From Posidonia oceanica (Eukaryota > Streptophyta > Magnoliopsida > Alismatales > Posidoniaceae), in the NCBI GenBank assembly GCA_037176725.1, contig JAZBRS010000020.1:56138001-56202000 (forward strand): a stretch of 64,000 bases of DNA, given 5' to 3'. Below the pieces are notes generated by a model. That model was not told the DNA's origin and did not search any database. It saw only the letters and a program-made list of their open reading frames with translations. Below are positions 9,164 to 20,952 of the stretch, piece after piece. Position numbers and translations under genes: made by a program. Each line of letters opens with the position of its first letter. Position 1 is the stretch's first letter.

Positions 9164-9935
9164 TGCAAAAATCCATAAAAACACCTAAAAATCTGTAAAA
9201 CCCCAAAACATGAAAGAAACAAATCAGAACCCTAAGAAAAACAATGAAAAAACATTAAACAAGCAATTAAAAACCTAAACTTAACTAAATCAAGCTAAAA
9301 GGAAAACCAAGCATGTAAGCCAAAAAATGCAAAACAAATCAAAAGAAAACACTGGAAAATCAAGAAAAAAAAACTAAAATGGAATCAAAACCCACCAAAA
9401 GTAAAAACCTCATCAGAAGAATTAAAAAACAAACCCTAAAAAGAAGAATTAAAAATCAAACACTAAAACAAGTAATTAAAGAAGCAAAAGACTTAACCTA
9501 ACAAACCAAAGAAAAAACAAATTAAAAAACTTAGTTAAAAGGAAAAGAAAAACACATTTAAAAGACTTAAAAACACCCCATCAAACCAGAGAAATCTAAC
9601 TAAAAACTTCAAGAAAAATCAACAAATAAAAATCAAAGCATAATTTAAAAGACTTAAGAAAGAAAAAACCCTAAGAAGACTAAAACTTAAAAACCTGAAA
9701 ACAACCCTGGTTAATACGAAAATAAATCCTAAAAAATCCTAATCAATATCCTAAGTGTCCAACAAGGGAAACACAATTTTTAAAACAATTTAAAAAAGGT
9801 TTAACAAACATTTAATCAAGTGAAAACTAATTAAAAACAAAACCAAAACCTTAAAACCCTAATCAAGCACAAAACGCATTAATCAACCCAAAATGGTCAT
9901 TAAAAAATCTAATTAAAATCCTAATTCACAACACA
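9164..9935 (+). other. A-rich strand-asymmetric block in U3
   Basis: About 770 bp dominated by A on the + strand, with recurring AAAACCTAAA, AACCCTAA and AAATCAA words and hardly any T-runs. It is flanked on both sides by pyrimidine-rich sequence. The same block is in LTR3 (22554-23325), LTR4 (35947-36718) and element B (about 50870-51655). No coding potential is seen. Confidence 0.7.
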
Positions 9936-10373
9936 ACCTTTCTAGTTTTTTTATTTATTTTTAGTTTATTTTTCCTAATTTTATTTCCTCACTTTTCTCT
10001 CTCTTTCTTCCTTCTTTCCCATTTTCCTTTCCTTTTCTTCCTTACTGGGCCCGTTGGCCCGTTTCTCCCTTCCTCCTTTATTTCTTTTTCTTTTTCTCGG
10101 CCCACAGCAGTCCGGCCCGCCCTTCTTCTTCTTCCTTCTTCTTCCTCGCGCTCCCACCGGTTTTCTCTCCCGCGAGCTGCTGCAGTCTTCCCTCCGCCAT
10201 TCAAAATTTGAAGCCTTCCATCACTTCGGTCTACAGCAGCTCGCCGCTTCTCCTCTATCTCAGCACCGTTCCCAAGAGGCATTGAATGCCGGTCGCCTCG
10301 CCATCCCTTCCGCTGCAGTGCGTCGCCGTTGAATTTAAAATCTCAGCGCGTGCTCCGGCAGCTTTCCTCCTGA

Positions 10374-10379
10374 TATAAG
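10374..10379 (+). promoter_or_regulatory. Candidate TATA box of LTR2
   Basis: TATAAG within GATATAAGCC, followed about 50 bp downstream by GA-rich AGAGAGTGAGAGAAGCAGAG sequence typical of an early transcribed leader. Equivalents are at 23764-23769 and 37157-37162. The homologous stretch of element B has no TATA box that I can find. Confidence 0.55.
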
Positions 10380-11346
10380 CCTCTAGTCATCCCTTCCTTC
10401 GGGCGGCCCTTTTTGATCATCCAGAGAGTGAGAGAAGCAGAGCCCATCAGTTAGCAATCAGCAACCTGAGAGAAAAACCAGAATTTCAGTAGCTTTCTCT
10501 ACTTGAATGACCTCCTCTTTCTTCCTCTGTATCCTCTAATTCCCAGGGAGAAGAGCCCGAGAGAGAGAGTCTGAGAGTGTGCTTTGGCATCCCGGAGAGA
10601 GATCGCAATTCCAGGGCCTTTCCCCATCAGAACCTTCTCCAATTCCTTCCTCCATCTTCAGCAGATCCTTCTCCTCTTTTGCCAGTAACCCAAACCCCGT
10701 CCAAGCCCCAATTTCTCTCCCATTTGATCCCCCAAGCTCACCCAGTAACCCTGCATCCTTCCTTCACCACTTCACGGCCATTCCACCCCTGAAACCATCC
10801 CAAATCACCCTCAGATCACTTGAAACTCCAACCGTAAACCCAACACAACCCACTCCAGAATTCCCTTCACTCCAGTCCACTGATTCCTCCCAAACTCCAC
10901 CTAAAGATTCACCAGACCATTACCTTCCCAGAGAGCCTGACATCAGACCCGGTCATCCACCACAGACCGAGAATTCCACAACAAACACCTGTCTTCTCCA
11001 TTGACCAGAAAATCAACCGAGCTCCGAACCTTCTCCACACTCTCCGGAAATCCCATCCAGCAATCCAGAATCGCTCACCGGACCTCCAGCAACCTCCCGG
11101 AGGGTCCCATCCAACCAGACGAGCAGTGGACACTCCCCCCGGCCTCCGGCTGCCACCCTGAACCCACGATCTGCCGAATTTCCCTCTGGTCTTCAAAGCT
11201 CGTGTCTGATCATCTAGGAAGCTCCGGAGGACCGTTCTGAGGTGACTCCAGCCCTCGCGAGCAGCCGGCGACGCCTGCAGCGACCGGACGACCCCCACCG
11301 GCCACCTCCGGAACTGCTGAGGTCGGGAGGACACCTCAGACGCGGA

Positions 11347-11357
11347 ATCAGGTAAAA
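11347..11357 (+). promoter_or_regulatory. Candidate 5' splice site in LTR2
   Basis: ATCAG|GTAAAATC, donor after 11351. Equivalents follow 24741 and 38134, and AG|GT is also kept in element B (after 53060). With the acceptor at 15576-15577 it would remove most of U5 and the PBS from a gag transcript. This is predicted from sequence only. Confidence 0.35.
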
Positions 11358-11868
11358 TCTTCTTCCCTTAGTCTTCTTTTCTTCCCGCGATGCTTCTCCA
11401 CCCTTTAAGATAGCGTTTCCAGTCCTCCTGCTCCGTCGCCGTTCGCCGCTCCGGTCGTCTTCTCCGGCGCAGACCTCCGGCCTTCGCGTCGCTCCGGCCA
11501 GCGAAGTGGATCTTCGGAGATCGTCTGAGCTCCGTGTGAACCTCAGGAGCATTCTCCGGCCCTCAGAACGCAGCACCGCTGTGTCGAACGGCCGGACGAG
11601 ACTTCTGAAGTACTGCAGAGCTCCGGCGATCGTTCCAGCACGTTCCAGGCCACGTCGTCCTTCGCTGATCGCCGCCTTGCCATCGCCAGCTCCGGCAGCA
11701 CCTCCTCCGCCGTCCAGCGCCTCCTCAGCAGCCCTATGCCGGCGGTCGCGGGCACTGGCAGCCTGCTGCTACAGTGCCCACGGCCGTCAGCCGTTTACTG
11801 TTTAGTTATTTTTCTGTTATTATAGTTTGCTAGTAAATATTGCATGTTTAGCTTAAGTTTTCTTATTT

Positions 11869-12790
11869 TTGCATTCTGGTCCTTATGTCATTTAATTTGC
11901 TTAGTTTTTAATTCGAAACCATGCTAAATTGCACTAAGTGTTTCTGTTTTTCTGTATTTTCAAATCAGTCCCTTTACTATGCATTCCAGTTATAATTTTT
12001 TATGTTTTAGCCCCTCTGTTTTTAATTTTTGCATCCAGGTCCTGCAGTAGTTTATTTAATTTAAATGCATGAACTTTGTCTTATGATATTGCATTCTGAA
12101 CCCCTGTTTTTTCTCTTTTTTGCATTTTCATCCTCTGCACTGTAGTAACTTAGGTTTCATTTTTAATTTTTGCATGCTGCATTGCATATTTGTCCCTCGG
12201 TTTTTTCATTTTTGCATGTAGGTCCTGTTAAATGCACAGTAATCATTTTGCATGCATTTTTGCTTATTGCATTGCATTTTCAACCCTGTTTTTTTAAAAA
12301 TTGCACATCAGTCCTGTCTTTTGATTTCAGAGCATGTTTTACATATAAAATTGCATATTTGACCCCTGCATGATTCAAAAATCATACATAGGTCCTTGCA
12401 TCCTTTAAAAACCATGTAAAAAGACTGTTTTGCCCCTAAAGTTGCATCTTAGCTCCTATGCTTACAAAATTGCATGTAGACCCTCCACTTGCATTCCCGG
12501 ACTCCCTAGAACCCAGTTTTCTGGAAAATTTGCACTTTAGACCCCAGAATTTTTCCAAATTACACTCTGATTTCCATTTGTTTTCAAAACTTCTTCCAAT
12601 GCATATCCTCTTTTCAAAATAATTTTCTGAGCCCAGTCTTTTGCAAAATAAAGCCCTGCCCTCTCTTGTTTTCAAAACCCTCCTCTGTGGACCCCATCCT
12701 TTGTGAAAACTTGCATTTAGCCCCTTTTCTTTTTCGAAAATGCTTTTGAACTCCTGTCTTTTCCAAGTTTTTCCCCTTGTCTCTTCTTGC
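11869..12790 (+). repeat. Degenerate TTTTGCATnnnGGTCCnTG phrases in R/U5
   Basis: A T-rich stretch in which a GCAT word followed a few bases later by GTCC, ACCCC or similar recurs every 40-60 bp. Spacing and sequence are loose. It is present in every A LTR and in element B (about 53578-54650), so it predates the A/B split. Confidence 0.55.
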
Positions 12791-14422
12791 TTTTGCATGC
12801 ATTCTGCATCCATTTAGTCTTGCATTTTTAGCATCCTTTTGCACACACTAAGCACCTTTAGCTCCCCTTCACTTGGGAGGACCTTGTGCACACCCCTAGG
12901 ACCTCCTGAACACCTAGATCTGTTCTTCTCCCCTGTTCTGGCCTTTCTGCCTTGAAGCGGCAATATCTTCCAATCCGGCCGTTGGATCTCCTCGAGCAAG
13001 CTGCCCAGGCGACCGCAGCGAAGCGCTCTTCAGCATGGACTAGACAAATCTCAGATCAGGCTCCCGGATTTCCAGCTATGTCCTCCTGAGCCCTTGCATT
13101 ACATTCATTTGCATGCCATTTGCATTCTTTGCCTTGTTTTCGCTTTCTGTCTCTTTGAGCATGTAGAAGAGGACCTCCCCTTTCTGCTTGGCAACTTAGA
13201 TCCCCGTTTCGCGTTTCCCCATGTGTTTTGTGTTGAGTTTTCCCTGGATTTACCACTTAACGTGACTTTCTTCCCCCTTTTCCACGATCCGAACGCATCG
13301 CGAGCTTTGGGCAGCGTGCGAGACAGATCGTGGAACGGTTTAGTGGGAAACGGTCACAAAGGAGTGGTAATCCCTCCGTTTGCTCACTCTCCCCTTTGTA
13401 GGTCTTCACACCTACTCTGTGTGGCCCCGAACAGCGCTTGTTCTCACACATGCGTTGTTCTACTTCTCCTTTTATTGCTTCTAATCTTTTCCTTGCATTT
13501 GCATTCGCACGGCTTTTCCAAGGTTTTATCTCGCTGCTTTTGGCACCGTTTTGCGTGCCCGCTCTCGTTTTGGCACCGTTTTGCGTGCCTGCTTTGTCTT
13601 TCGCACCGTTTTGCGCGCTCGCCTTGTTTTTGTCATAGTTTTGCGTGCCCGACATCGTCTTTTGCACCGATTTGCGTGCCGCCTTGCTTTCTCGCTCGTT
13701 TTGCATGTCGATCTTGTCTTTTTTGCACCGTTTTGCGCGTTTTCTTGTTTTTCGCCTCGTTTTGCGTGTTTTACGCCGTTTTCTCTCGCATGTCGATTGC
13801 ATTGCATGTTTTTGCCGTTGTTTTGCTTTTTCGCTTGCATTTGCATATAGGGCTGTGATGCTTACTGCCTGGAGTTCTCACGAGCCAGGTTTCGCCCGGT
13901 TCGGAACACAAACAGCGTAGCTGAGCACTTAGACAGCACGTTTGCTTCCTTGCTCTACATCCTCCCACTTAGAGCACACCTTGAGCATTCATTTAGGCAT
14001 TCATAGGCACATAGGCATTCAATCCTGGATTTCTCCACGTATGCGAGCGTAAGCCTAGAAAGACCGATTCTCGGGCGTGTCGGGGGTGCCTAACACCTTC
14101 CCCGCACGTAACAGGAGTCCTTGCCCTGTCTTTTGGCCCGCAATGACCATATTGCCCTTATCCTAGGCTAGAGTCATCTCATTTGCATGTATTTGCATTT
14201 GTTTTCCCTTGCATTGCTTTGCTTTGCATTTCTTGCTTGGTTTTGCGTGTTAATTCACGCATTTCCCCCGGTTTTCCTTGTCTCCAGTTAATGGACATGG
14301 TGGCGACTCTGATTTGTCTTATCTTCCCTTTTCTCCTCGATTTTAAGTGTTTTCGAGTTGAGCTTCTTCCTCGGATCAATCGCTGCTAATAGCGAGCCTA
14401 ATTCCGATCGGGATTGCTACAG

Positions 14423-14440
14423 TGGCGACTTCGCTGGGGA
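14423..14440 (+). promoter_or_regulatory. Primer-binding site, unit 2
   Basis: TGGCGACTTCGCTGGGGA, one C-to-T difference from unit 1 and from the tRNA-Arg complement. The same change is in unit 3 (27814-27831). Confidence 0.8.
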
Positions 14441-15711
14441 TGCCTGACTCCGGCTTTCGCCTTCGCTTTCGCTCGCTTGGGATTTGCTTTCTTTGTCTGC
14501 CTTGTGTGCCTTCTTTGCCTGTTTTGCTCGCTTTTCTGGGCAAACTCCTAGAAAGTCGCTTCGTGGCTACTTTGCTTTGGTTTTGCACCTCTTTTGCCTC
14601 GGTTTGCGCTCTTTTTGCTTAGCTTTACTTCTGTGCTTGTTTATTTACTTGTTTCCCTGCTTCTGCTTTTACTTCCTTTACCGCTAACTTGCCTTTACTT
14701 GCTTTGCCTTACTCGCCTATTACTGCTTTAATTATCGTGCATTGCATGTCTACCTACTTGTTTGGCAACGATACATGCCTTTTGAATGTTGGATGGCTTC
14801 TTTTACACCTTTGCTATGTCACTACGCACGCACATGTCTTCCATACATGCCTTTTGACTTGATGAATGTTTTTTTTCTTCACCCTTATGTCCACAAACAC
14901 TTGCACATGCCATGCACTTGCCTTTTGCTGTGTTGTATGCTGTTTGCCTGCCATGTCTGACTGATTTTCTTCCCTTTTGCTCATGCCATGCCTAGAACAG
15001 TAGAAACATGTTTGCTTTCCCTTTTGCTTAATCTAAAAGCTACAATAAAGCTAAACAATAACTTCTAAGCACAACTAGAGCCGATAACTTGCAATTTTCC
15101 CCCTTTCTGGTTAATAAAACGCAAGTAAAAGACTCTAAAGCATCTTGCATGATTGATTCATCTTAGAAAGCATGCATTCTCTCTTCTGAGTCCACCCACA
15201 GTCCGCGAAGGACAGTCTCGGCCTCTTGTTCCATTGCTTTGAGCGTGGCACGAGTCAGTCGATCTGTCCCCCCTTGTCCGGGGGTCGTGTCGGTGTTAGT
15301 AGAGGGTACCACCCACGCTTTGGCGGGGTAGAGGCCACCAACGCACCACCCTGTTATTACCTGAGCTTTGGGCCAGGAGTTAGACAAGGGACCTGTTTTT
15401 TCTGACCTGGAGTCTGTCTAAACCCACTACCCTTGAGTGTGTCCTAGTAGGTCATCTACTCAGGACATGCATGGTGAGAGAGCGCATCTTAGGACATTCA
15501 CTTGCATGTATGCCATTCATGCCACCCTTAATAACTCTTTATTGCATACAACCTCTAACATCTTTACTCTTTTGCAGGTACGTGCGGGATCCGCTGCCCG
15601 GACTCTGAGCGTCCTTCCTCTGAGCTACTCGTCGCTTTCGGCAGTAGCTTTCCTTAGACTTTATTTCTTTCTCTCTCGTCGCAGCTTCCGCTCGCTTAGA
15701 CTCAGTCAGCA
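14441..15711 (+). other. 5' leader of unit 2
   Basis: Equivalent to 1050-2320, with scattered differences of roughly 1-2 percent. Candidate 3' splice site AG at 15576-15577. The conserved leader block lies at about 15186-15400. Confidence 0.6.
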
Positions 15712-17855
15712 ATGGCCCAGTCTGTCGGTGGGCTCCACTTTACCGTTGATTCGGAGGGGTTTACCACTTGGGTTCCTTTGGATTTCACTTCTATTCGCTC
15801 TGTGCCCTCTGTGACACCAGTATTCCATCCTCAGGCGTCTAGAGTACACCCTTCTGCTGCGGGTCTTTGGCAAACTTGTGCCACTCTGGATCCGGTCGTC
15901 GAATCTGTCTCGATAACCGCCCCTTGCGTTCCAGAGGCGCCTCTGACCCCTTCGTCCAGGGGATATGTCGCTCCCGACAGCCCTTCTACTGCGACGACCT
16001 TTGCTTTTGGTTCTCAATCTCTTGAGTCCGCCTCCCGGCCTGTTCTGCAATTCAGTGTTCCCACTCACGGGTCCCCTGAAGCGCGGTATCGGCACCTGAT
16101 GGACCTTGCCCACACACTGCAGGGTATAGCTCTATCAATTCGACCCTCTTGCATTCCTATTGCCCCTGAGGTTCCTCTGTGGCCTACTGTTGCACACACT
16201 GCACCCCCGCCCAGACCATCGCCCCAGCTACACACTGCTCCGGTGATGAGGGCGCGGCATCTGTCTCCTGCTTCTGCACAACACCATGCACTGCACACAA
16301 CTCCCTTTTCTGGTGATCAGTCCTTCAGACTGGTTGGAGCACAGTATCCCACTGGTTCACTGCCCGGCATCGCGCCTGTGCAGCAACGGTTGCTCCAACA
16401 TCTGCATCACGCACTACACAGCATATTGCCCATCCATCTCCCTTGCATCAGGTTCAGAACCCAGCATACGTTCCTGCCTACACTGCATGCACGCACGGAT
16501 ACGCCGGCCATCCCGTTGCTCCACCAGGCGACGTTATGGTAGATCCGGAGGAGCACTTAGGTGCGACCCACTCGGCGTATGTGGTCCCTGCCCCTATTGC
16601 CTCATTTCCTATGGCAGCCAATCCAGACCCCATCAATGACAGGATGGACGTTCTGGAGAAAGCATTACGTCTAGTGCATGGCAAGGACCACCAGTCTTAC
16701 CAGTTTCGCGACCTTTGTCTCTTTCCTGAGGCCGCACTCCCTTCGAAGTTCAGCATCCCGGTCTTCGATAAATACAATGGTAAAGGCTGCCCTATTTCGC
16801 ATCTGAAGGCATACTGCGGGGACCTTGCTCAGCTTCAGGCTGATGAAAGGCTCCTTATCCGCCTGTTTCAAAAAAGTTTAACCGGCCCCGCGCTCAAGTG
16901 GTTCACTTCCCTTGACATGGCAGCGGTTCGAACTTGGACGGATCTTTCTCAGGCCTTCCTTGAGCAGTATGCTTTCAACCTCGACCTGATCCCCAAGAGG
17001 GAGGATCTCGTCACCTTCCGGCAGAGACCCCAAGAGCCATTCGGGGAGTATGTCGGTCGCTGGCGTTCCTTAGCTGCCCAAGTCAAAGATAAACCCTCCG
17101 AGGAGGATTCTATCGAGATGATTGTTAAAGGGGCGCTGCCAGTGATTGGGACTCTGCTTTGCATTCAGCACATCACTAGTCATGCATCGCTGATTAGGTC
17201 TGGTGTTCGCGTGGAAAGCTCGCTGCGAAGTGGGCATTTCCCCGCACTTTCTGCATTGGCTAGGCAGGCCAACACCTCCAGCATTCGCCGCAACAACAAC
17301 AACAACAGCTCCACTCTGGACCGCTCCGAACAGCTCTCCGAATTATGTGTCGATCTTCCTGAGGAGCCTGCCTATGCAGAGAGTCAACTAGACCCTTTTC
17401 CGCTAGAGCACGCACCTAATTTTGCACCCACTGAGCACACTGCCACCGTCGAGCCCGTGCATCACGTCGCACCCACTCGGCAAGGGCTCCACCTAGGGCA
17501 AAGACGACCTCGTCGGGCTGAGTGTGATTACACACCTCTCCCCGGACCACTGAGTGTCATCTTCCCTCAAGTTGGGTCGCTCTTGAGACTCCCGGCTGTC
17601 CGTTCGTCACCAAACCCCCCTCCGTGGTGGCATGATACGGATCAGTTCTGCAGTTTCCATCGGGCCACCGAGCACTCGACAGACAACTTCCTCGCTCTCC
17701 GGGATGCCGTTCAATGCCTGATCGACCGCAGGATCATCAGCGTTGGCGAGCAGGAGCCTGCACATACACATACACCTGCACTTGCACATGCACGCCCTAG
17801 TATAGCCAATCCTTCCTCCGCCGGAACCTCGGGGGGTTACCCCAATCTTTTCTGA
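15712..17855 (+). pseudogene. gag: gag, unit 2 (1-bp deletion frameshift)
   Basis: The same Gag as in unit 1 but without the three stops. A single A is missing after CTCCAACA at 16400/16401, so the N-terminal frame ends at 16542 and the main frame resumes upstream of 16443 and runs to 17855. Unit 1 and element B keep the undeleted frame, so the deletion is derived. The core has FQKSLTGPALKWFTSLDMA and EPFGEYVGRWRSLAAQ. The knuckle reads CSFHRATEHSTDNF, so both the Gly and the last Cys of the element B motif are lost. From 17694 on, the DNA is identical to unit 1; up to 17829 it is nearly identical to unit 3. Confidence 0.88.
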
Positions 17856-18158
17856 ATCCCGCTCTGCTCCGATGGATCCTTCTGGTCCCATCGGCGCGAT
17901 CCCCTTCTTCCATCCTCCCTATCTCGTCCGAGGGACGCTCGGAGATGCAACGGCAGCGTCGACAGCACGACCAGGCGTAGCGCCATCCAGGTAAGTCCTT
18001 CTAACCTCTCTTTTGTTTTCTGCATTGTCTTTTCTTTTCGTTTTGTTTTGTTTTTGCGGTTTTTCGCTTTGCCTGAAAATCATAAAAAGTATAAAATTAA
18101 CAAAACTCATTAAAAAGCATGCATCTCTTCTACTTCTTGCATTCATCTCATATCACTC

Positions 18159-18708
18159 GGGCTGGCACCCCTAACTGCTCGGCGATAGGTCCGCTAACCT
18201 ATCATTCGGGCTGGCAACCCTAACTGCTCGGCGATAGGTCTGTTAACCTATCATCCCCGGGCTGGCAACCCTAACTGCTCGGCGATAGGTCTGTTAACCT
18301 ATCATCCTCGGGCTGGCAACCCTAACTGCTCGGCGATAGGTCCGTTAACCTGTCATCCCTGGGCTGGCAACCCTAACTGCTCAGCGATAGGTCCGTTAAC
18401 CTGTCATCCTTGGGCTGGCAACCCTAACTGCTCGGCGATAGGTCCGTTAACCTATCATTCGGGCTGGCACCCCTAACTGCTCGGCGATAGGTCCGTTAAC
18501 CTATCATTCGGGCTGGCAACCCTAACTGCTCGGCGATAGGTCTGTTAACCTATCATCCTCGGGCTGGCAACCCTAACTGCTCGACGATAGGTCCGTTAAC
18601 CTGTCATCCTCGGGCTGGCACCCCTAACTGCTCGGCGATAGGTCCGTTAACCTATCATCTGGGCTGATATCCCTAACTATTCGGCGATAGGTCCATCAAC
18701 CTATCACC
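18159..18708 (+). repeat. ~50-bp hairpin tandem repeat, array 1 of unit 2
   Basis: Eleven units, the same as 4769-5318 base for base as far as I compared. Confidence 0.92.
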
Positions 18709-20178
18709 TTCCTCTACACATAGCTATCATCTCAAGCAGTCATCCCATCCTGTACATATCTGTCATCATGCATATCACCTTCTGCATACATGTCATTTCA
18801 TGCATCCTGTAAAGCAAAAACGCCAAAAAAATCAAGAAAACCAAAAAAAAACGCAAAAATATTTTCTCGCATTGCTGTTGGTTTTCCCTTTTATGTTTTC
18901 TTAAACCTGAAAAACCATAAAAAATACAAAACCAATGCAAAAACCTAAAAACATCCTTGTCCCTTCCCTTCTAAAAAATACCAAACCCATAAACATTTGT
19001 GTAATCAGAAACCTGGCTATGGACAAGCAAGCAGCGCCTAGAGGATGTCAAGCAGCGACAGGCTCAGGCAGGTCTCACTCGAGCTGCGCCATCTCTTGCA
19101 TGTGGCCACAAAGTGAGACTGAGAGCAGAATAGAGCATCCCGCTGAGTTTCGGAACACTACAAGCAGGATCCACCTTATCAAGAGAGTCCACCGAACATG
19201 GAGAGGACCGAAGCAGAGCGGAGCATAGCCAGAGGCTGCAAGCACACATTGCAGAGGCTGAGGGTGTACGCGGATCAGCCGAACTCTTATTGCCTCATCA
19301 GGGACTGCTACCCCAAGAGGGCGAAGTCATGCATATCCAAAAGAATAGAGATCATGTGAGCAAAAGAATATGATAACTTGATATGCATGCTGAGCACAAA
19401 AGAAAAATGAAGAAAGAAGTTGAAGAAAGAAGGCGCTCATGAGAGGAGTGATTCGGACGAGCGTCAAAGCCATCTCAGTTATCAACATCAAGCGCCACAC
19501 TGGCAACTGCACAAGACATCATATATGGAGGACCTGGCCCCACCCTCCGAGCGCAGCAGCACGCTCCAACCCCTGTGCAGACAACACTTATTTCCAAGAA
19601 GGCTAGATGTAGATCCAATCACTCATGAGGGGAAAAGAAACATCATCCTATGAGCGTCAAAAGCGGTAGTCGGTCCCCGAGGAATTAAGACGGAGGCTGT
19701 GAAGCTGCATCCAACGCTTCTGCTACCTACCTGCAGCCAAAGGCTATTCTCTGCGAAGCCAAAGCCTCATCCCGAGCCAAGAGTGAGAAAGAGAACCACC
19801 GACCACAACTCAGCATGGCGTTGCTCGAGGATCGAGTCTCTTGAGTCAGGAAGTGCAGAAGCACCCTTTTAGCGCAGTTGCTTTTGAGTCCAAAGCCGCC
19901 AAAAAATGCATGTTGTAATATACTATCACCTTCTTTCCTCTCTGTTTTCGAAAACTGGAGTCAAGGATGAGCACTTTTGCCTGACCTCGCTCAGAGGCTC
20001 TGCGTTTTTCAAAAGTTTTGCCACCCACCACGTTGGGTAGGTCCTTGATGACCGGCATGTCCCTCGTTTGTCACCTCGTGATGCTACGAAGCATGCCCGC
20101 GCTGAGACCATAGCACACCCACCACGGGGGGTTTCCCGTTTTCTATGTATCCATTTGCATCCCTCATTCTTTACATCT

Positions 20179-20463
20179 GGGCTGGCAACCCTAACTGCTC
20201 GGCGATAGGTCCGTTAACCTATCATCCTTGGGCTGGCACCCCTAACTGCTCGGCGATGGGTTCGTCAACCTATCATCCATCCACTCGCTCATCCACCTTT
20301 GCATTCTGGTGCTAGGGGCGCTTCGGCCGTCCCCCGGTATCATCCTGATACCAGGGGCATCTTTTGGCTGCCCTGTGGTATCGTCCCCAGCTGGTCATCC
20401 CCAGCTGAGTCCCCGGGCTGGCACCCCTAACTGCCCGGCGATAGGTTCGTCAACCTATCATCC
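20179..20463 (+). repeat. Dispersed hairpin repeat units, unit 2
   Basis: Equivalent to 6789-7073; two adjacent units plus one separate. Confidence 0.85.
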
Positions 20464-20662
20464 ATTCATCTATCCATCATCGCATTTCGGTACCAGGAGT
20501 GCTTCGGCTGTCCCCTGGTATCATCCTGATACCAGGGGCATCTTGTTTGCTGCCCCTCGGTATCCCATTTCCATCCTCGCTAAGGCTGACATCCCCAACT
20601 GTCGTGGGAGCATCTCTGGGCCTCTGCCTGGCTCGGTATCCCGCCCCCTTTCCACCCTCAGC

Positions 20663-20952
20663 GGGCTGATAGCCCTAACTATCCGGTGATGAGTCCGTTA
20701 ACTCCTCATTCGGGCTGATAGCCCTAACTATCCGGCGATGAGTTCGTTAACTCCTCAGCGGGCTGATAGCCCTAACTATCCGGTGATGAGTCCGTCAACT
20801 CTTCAGCGGGCCGATATCCCCTAACTATCCGGCGATGAGTCCGTTAACTCCTCGTTCGGGTTGATAGCCCTAACTATCCGGTGATGAGTCCGTCAACTCT
20901 TCAGCGGGCTGATGGCCCTAACCATCCGGCGATAAGTCCGTTAACTTATCAC
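20663..20952 (+). repeat. ~48-bp tandem repeat, array 3 of unit 2
   Basis: Six units equivalent to 7273-7562, including the terminal GATAAGT/ACTTATC unit. Confidence 0.9.

Larger units (their letters stand above)
8475..14421 (+). mobile_element. LTR2, complete 5.95 kb LTR shared by units 1 and 2
   Basis: Starts TGCTGACACC after the polypurine tract and ends TTGCTACA one base before the PBS; the start is uncertain by about 3 bp. In order: a C/A-rich start, CT-rich 8880-9160, an A-rich block 9164-9935, pyrimidine-rich 9935-10180, TATA box, GC-rich proline-frame region 10400-11350, candidate splice donor after 11351, GC-rich 11400-11800, T-rich region with a recurring GCAT...GTCC phrase, GC-rich ~30-bp repeats and the conserved U5 end. 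A predicted start near 10405 makes U3 about 1.9 kb and R+U5 about 4.0 kb. AATAAA at 12647-12652 is a weak polyadenylation candidate. Confidence 0.92.

Noticed and set aside
10579..11004. Proline/serine-rich 141-codon frame in the LTR (also the minus frame 10909-11334)
   Set aside because: GC- and C-rich LTR leader with no stops by composition; the frame is not kept in element B.
13257..13802. Lys/Arg-rich minus-strand frame
   Set aside because: Antisense of the ~30-bp U5 repeats; equal frames on both strands indicate a repeat effect.
15163..15387. Antisense 74-codon frame in the leader, partly similar in element B
   Set aside because: It overlaps a block conserved as DNA, is broken in unit 1, and has no known domain. 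Antisense genes exist in some Tat elements, but support here is weak.
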